A stretch of 64,000 bases of DNA from an uncultured Muribaculum sp. (GTDB lineage Bacteria; Bacteroidota; Bacteroidia; Bacteroidales; Muribaculaceae). Positions 61,377 through 64,000 of this stretch are shown here, piece by piece. A program made the translations under genes and the position numbers. The stretch lies in contig CAJTSK010000001.1 in the NCBI GenBank assembly GCA_910578835.1, positions 62,001 to 126,000 on the forward strand, written 5' to 3'. Every line of letters starts with the position of its first letter. Positions within the stretch are counted from its first letter, which is position 1. Under the pieces are notes generated by a model. That model was not told the origin of the DNA, ran no database searches, and saw only the letters and a list, made by a program, of their open reading frames with translations.

Positions 61377-62408
61377 TTACTTACTGAAGAAATTAATCTT
61401 TTTGAGCCATCCTACCTTGCGGTCGAGCATGAAGATGTCGAGTATAAGGAACACGAGGGCTATCCAGCCGAATACCGGGAATTGCTCCGCGCTTGCCGAG
61501 TAGACCACTTTTTCAAGATTGCTCTTGGCAAGGGTATCAAGTTGCTCGGCTACATCCTTTACCACGGTTGAGGAAGAGCCTTGGACATAGATGCCTTCGC
61601 CTTCGCGGGCAATAGTCTGAGCCATCTCTTCATCAAGGCGGGTAGTGACCGGATTGCCGTTTTCATCTTTAAGAAATTGCCCGTTGTTGCCTATGGGGAT
61701 GAGAGCGCCCTTTGTTGAGCCGAGTCCTATCACATCGACCTGGATGCCATGTTTCACGGCTGCCTTGGTAGCGGCGATCGGGTCGTCGTCAAAGCTTTCA
61801 CCATCAGTGATTATGATTATGGCGCGTTGCATGTCTTCATCGGGGGTGAAGGAGTTCATTGCCATCTCCACTGCAGCGCCAATAGATGTTCCTTGGGTGG
61901 GCACCATCTCAGTCGAGATGCTGTTGAGAAACATCTTTGCCGATACAAAGTCGCTTGTGATGGGAAGCTGGGTATAGGCGTCGCCGGCAAATACAATCAG
62001 TCCCACTTTGTCGTTGTCGAGCTTGTCGATAAGCTTTTCAAGCACGAGCTTTGCGCGTTGGAGACGCGAAACGCCCTTGGGGTCGTCGGTCGATGAGGCG
62101 AGCATGGAGTTGGAGACATCAAGGCATATCATCACTTCGATACCTTGTACCTCGCTTACTTCTTCCTTTGCTCCTGCTCTGGGGCGTGCAAGCACGATGA
62201 CGAGCGCCGCAACCGCGATAAGCTGCAACACTATCTTTATGCCCGGCTTGTAGCGCGACGCGTCGGGCATGAGAGGTTGGAGAGTGGCTATTTTTCCGTA
62301 ACGGGAGAGTTTTTTGCGTCGTGAGTAGCGTGCCCATAAAAAGAGTATCGCTATCGCCGGAAGCAGTAGTAGGAGATATAGCAGATATGTATTGGCAAAA
62401 CTGAACAT
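61377..62408 (-). CDS. batB: BatB, VWA-domain membrane protein
   Basis: 343 residues from ATG at 62408; upstream open frame is inside batA. N-terminal membrane helices (TYLLYLLLLLPAIAILFLWA and GIKIVLQLIAVAALVIVLAR), a von Willebrand A domain with an intact MIDAS (ICLDVSNSMLAS; DxSxS), TQGTSIGAAVEMAMNSF and IIIITDGESFDDDP, and a C-terminal helix (VFGWIALVFLILDIFMLD). VWA/MoxR-partner protein; likely works with BatA. Confidence 0.9.
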   Translation of the reverse strand: MFSFANTYLLYLLLLLPAIAILFLWARYSRRKKLSRYGKIATLQPLMPDASRYKPGIKIVLQLIAVAALVIVLARPRAGAKEEVSEVQGIEVMICLDVSNSMLASSTDDPKGVSRLQRAKLVLEKLIDKLDNDKVGLIVFAGDAYTQLPITSDFVSAKMFLNSISTEMVPTQGTSIGAAVEMAMNSFTPDEDMQRAIIIITDGESFDDDPIAATKAAVKHGIQVDVIGLGSTKGALIPIGNNGQFLKDENGNPVTTRLDEEMAQTIAREGEGIYVQGSSSTVVKDVAEQLDTLAKSNLEKVVYSASAEQFPVFGWIALVFLILDIFMLDRKVGWLKKINFFSK

Positions 62409-62425
62409 AGGCTTACAATATAAAT

Positions 62426-63412
62426 CTATGGAATTGTGCGCAGCACAGTGTGGCGCAGTATGATTTCTAACAGGAACAATCCAAGTGCTAACCACGCCCA
62501 CATCATGTAGTTGTCTTCAGTGTGGGAGAAGTGGCGCACATCCATCTGTGTCTTTTCAAGCTGGTCGATTTCAGCAAACACATCTTTGAGTACCGTATTG
62601 CCGGTGGCGCGGAAATATTTACCGCCTGTAGTGTTGGCGATTGACTGCAGGGTAGCTTCGTCAATTACCACAGGCATGTTAACATAGTCGATGCCTCCGT
62701 AATAATTTTGCTGGGGCATAGGGGCGGTGCCGTTTTTACCCACACCGATGGTGTAGACCTTGATTCCGTATTTTTTGGCGATTTCCGCTGCTGTGAGTGG
62801 CGCGACGTTACCGGTATTGTTGGTGCCGTCGGTTATGAGTATTATGCTCTTTGACTTTGCTTTGCCATCTTTTATACGGTTGATGGAGGTGGCGAGTCCG
62901 TCGCCGATTGCCGTTCCGTCTTCAAGCATCCCCATCTTTATGTCATGGATATAGTTGGCAAGCATTCCGCGGTCAGTGGTCATCGGTACTGCCGTGAAGC
63001 TTTCTCCGGCGAATATCACCACGCCGATGTTGTCGGTGGTGCGTCCTGCGACAAATTTTGCCGCCACATCTTTTGCCGCTTCGAAGCGGTCGGGCTTGAA
63101 GTCGCGTGCAAGCATGGAGGTTGAGATGTCAAGGGCTATTATGATGTCGGTACCTTCGGTTGACGATGTGCGCCAGCTGTCGCGAGTCTGAGGTCGTGCA
63201 AGCACGATTATTACACAGGCGATGGCGGCAAGACGCAGCAGAAACAGCCCGTGCATAAGGTATTCCTTGTAAGATCTCGGTAACTTGGCATAAGGCATCA
63301 CAGTCGAAATCTCCAATGCCGGGTAAGCATTGCGGTGTTTCCATATATACCAGGCGATAAGCGGTATAAACAGAAGGAAAAGCCATAAATATTCGGGATG
63401 GGCGAGTTGCAT
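62426..63412 (-). CDS. batA: BatA, VWA-domain membrane protein
   Basis: 328 residues. N-terminal helices (YLWLFLLFIPLIAWYIW, LMHGLFLLRLAAIACVIIVL), VWA domain with MIDAS ALDISTSMLARD and IILITDGTNNTGN, and a C-terminal helix (MMWAWLALGLFLLEIILR). Paralogue of batB, 17 bp upstream of it. In Bacteroides fragilis bat genes were linked to growth after oxygen exposure. A shared base at 63412 couples it to the upstream gene. Confidence 0.9.
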   Translation of the reverse strand: MQLAHPEYLWLFLLFIPLIAWYIWKHRNAYPALEISTVMPYAKLPRSYKEYLMHGLFLLRLAAIACVIIVLARPQTRDSWRTSSTEGTDIIIALDISTSMLARDFKPDRFEAAKDVAAKFVAGRTTDNIGVVIFAGESFTAVPMTTDRGMLANYIHDIKMGMLEDGTAIGDGLATSINRIKDGKAKSKSIILITDGTNNTGNVAPLTAAEIAKKYGIKVYTIGVGKNGTAPMPQQNYYGGIDYVNMPVVIDEATLQSIANTTGGKYFRATGNTVLKDVFAEIDQLEKTQMDVRHFSHTEDNYMMWAWLALGLFLLEIILRHTVLRTIP

Positions 63413-64000
63413 TATTCTGTCACTTTTGGTTGGGGATTATCGTTTTCAGCCGCCGGCTGTTCGACCGGTCTGGTGTTTTCGACAAATGTCACGGCGTTGG
63501 CAAATGCCTTCTGGTTGTCATCGGGAAGCGGGCGCACCTTGGCAAACTTCACGAAGTCAGCCATTTCGAGTATCTGCTTCATTACAGGAGCAGAGGTCTT
63601 GGTGTCGTCGTTGGAGCGCAGCTGTTGCATGATTTGCGTTGAGGTCATTTCCATCGCGTTTATGCCAAAGCGTTTGTCAAGATAGATACGTAATATCTCG
63701 GTAAGACGTGTGTAGTACTCTTTTTCATGACCGTTTTCACAGAGCTTTTCCGATTTAAGACGGTTGAGTGCCTGCATGGCGACCTCATATGGGGGCACAG
63801 GCTTTTTCTTCGGAACAAGCGGTATCGCCTTCTTCCCTTTGATGTAGCGCAGCCACACAAACAGAGCTGCTGCAAGAAGCAGCACAATCAGGAATATCCA
63901 CCAATACTCCACGATGAAGTCGGGAAGGTAGTCCCATATGCGGGTGTTGGGTTTTGCCACTCCCGCATAGTCGTGGATTGTCGCCATCGAGTCAACTGCC
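63412..64000 (-). CDS. BatG-like/DUF4381-type membrane protein, 5' end beyond the window
   Basis: The frame is open to the window end (minus strand GCA GTT GAC TCG precedes ATG at 63987 with no stop), so the true start, probably with a signal peptide, lies outside. Visible: a membrane helix (VEYWWIFLIVLLLAAALFVWL), a basic proline-rich stretch (KKKPVPPYEVAMQALNRL) and a helical cytoplasmic part (YYTRLTEILRIYLDKRFGIN). Matches the DUF4381 or BatG component that sits before batA in Bacteroidetes operons; moxR and DUF58 genes would be expected further upstream. Confidence 0.8.
   Translation of the reverse strand, partial: AVDSMATIHDYAGVAKPNTRIWDYLPDFIVEYWWIFLIVLLLAAALFVWLRYIKGKKAIPLVPKKKPVPPYEVAMQALNRLKSEKLCENGHEKEYYTRLTEILRIYLDKRFGINAMEMTSTQIMQQLRSNDDTKTSAPVMKQILEMADFVKFAKVRPLPDDNQKAFANAVTFVENTRPVEQPAAENDNPQPKVTE

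Overview
The window reads as chromosomal DNA of a gut-type Bacteroidales bacterium, probably Muribaculaceae or a close relative (family level is inference). The evidence is Bacteroidetes promoters (TTTG, 19-21 nt, TAnnTTTG) in front of many genes, weak Shine-Dalgarno sequences, a BtuG-type surface lipoprotein, a complete bat (aerotolerance) operon, an Rnf complex in the order B-C-D-G-E-A, and C10-protease/BspA-type leucine-rich-repeat proteins. No tRNA, rRNA, CRISPR array or intact insertion sequence was recognised.

Layout. 1-7354: a cobalamin riboswitch followed by one plus-strand operon for vitamin B12 capture (btuB, btuG), transport (btuF, btuC, btuD) and adenosylation (PduO-type transferase). 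7359-12311: the ABC-F protein Uup, an SPFH membrane protein with a 56-residue ribbon-helix-helix partner, and a yihY-ridA pair. 12466-20950: a plus-strand run of a Fur-family regulator, purA, a DUF1015 gene, an RseC-like gene and rnfBCDGEA. 21030-24451: a DUF2807 protein, a 348-bp MITE-like element, dusB and an M16 peptidase. 24787-28761: two small outer-membrane barrels, a YbaK-type deacylase, aroC and a radical SAM protein. 28764-33938: minus-strand periplasmic thioredoxin, GNAT acetyltransferase, DUF4301 protein and a large TPR protein. 34028-43858: NDH-2, a DUF3592-like protein, a 1889-residue C10 protease with LRRs, bioB and an esterase. 43860-51102: nhaA, glycerate kinase, lepA, a secreted LRR protein and dnaB, all minus strand. 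51188-53344: an S9 peptidase.

53421-56394 looks like an accessory patch. It holds three tightly packed minus-strand genes (a uracil-DNA-glycosylase-like protein, a coiled-coil protein with a C-terminal membrane anchor, and a small multi-pass membrane protein), followed by about 925 bp of gene-poor, AT-rich DNA containing an orphan plus-strand terminator. 56395-57791 is an HTH-universal stress protein pair with candidate operators upstream. 57916-64000 is the bat operon (batE, D, C, B, A and a BatG-like gene that probably runs off the window).

The observations most worth a second look are: the strong -33/-7 promoters that place the start codons of lepA, fur and ybaK only 7-8 nt after the -7 box (leaderless mRNAs); the MITE-like element with 33-bp terminal repeats and a partial copy of its end directly before batE; the UDG-like/coiled-coil/membrane three-gene cassette; and the paired 21-bp-spaced repeats upstream of the small HTH gene.
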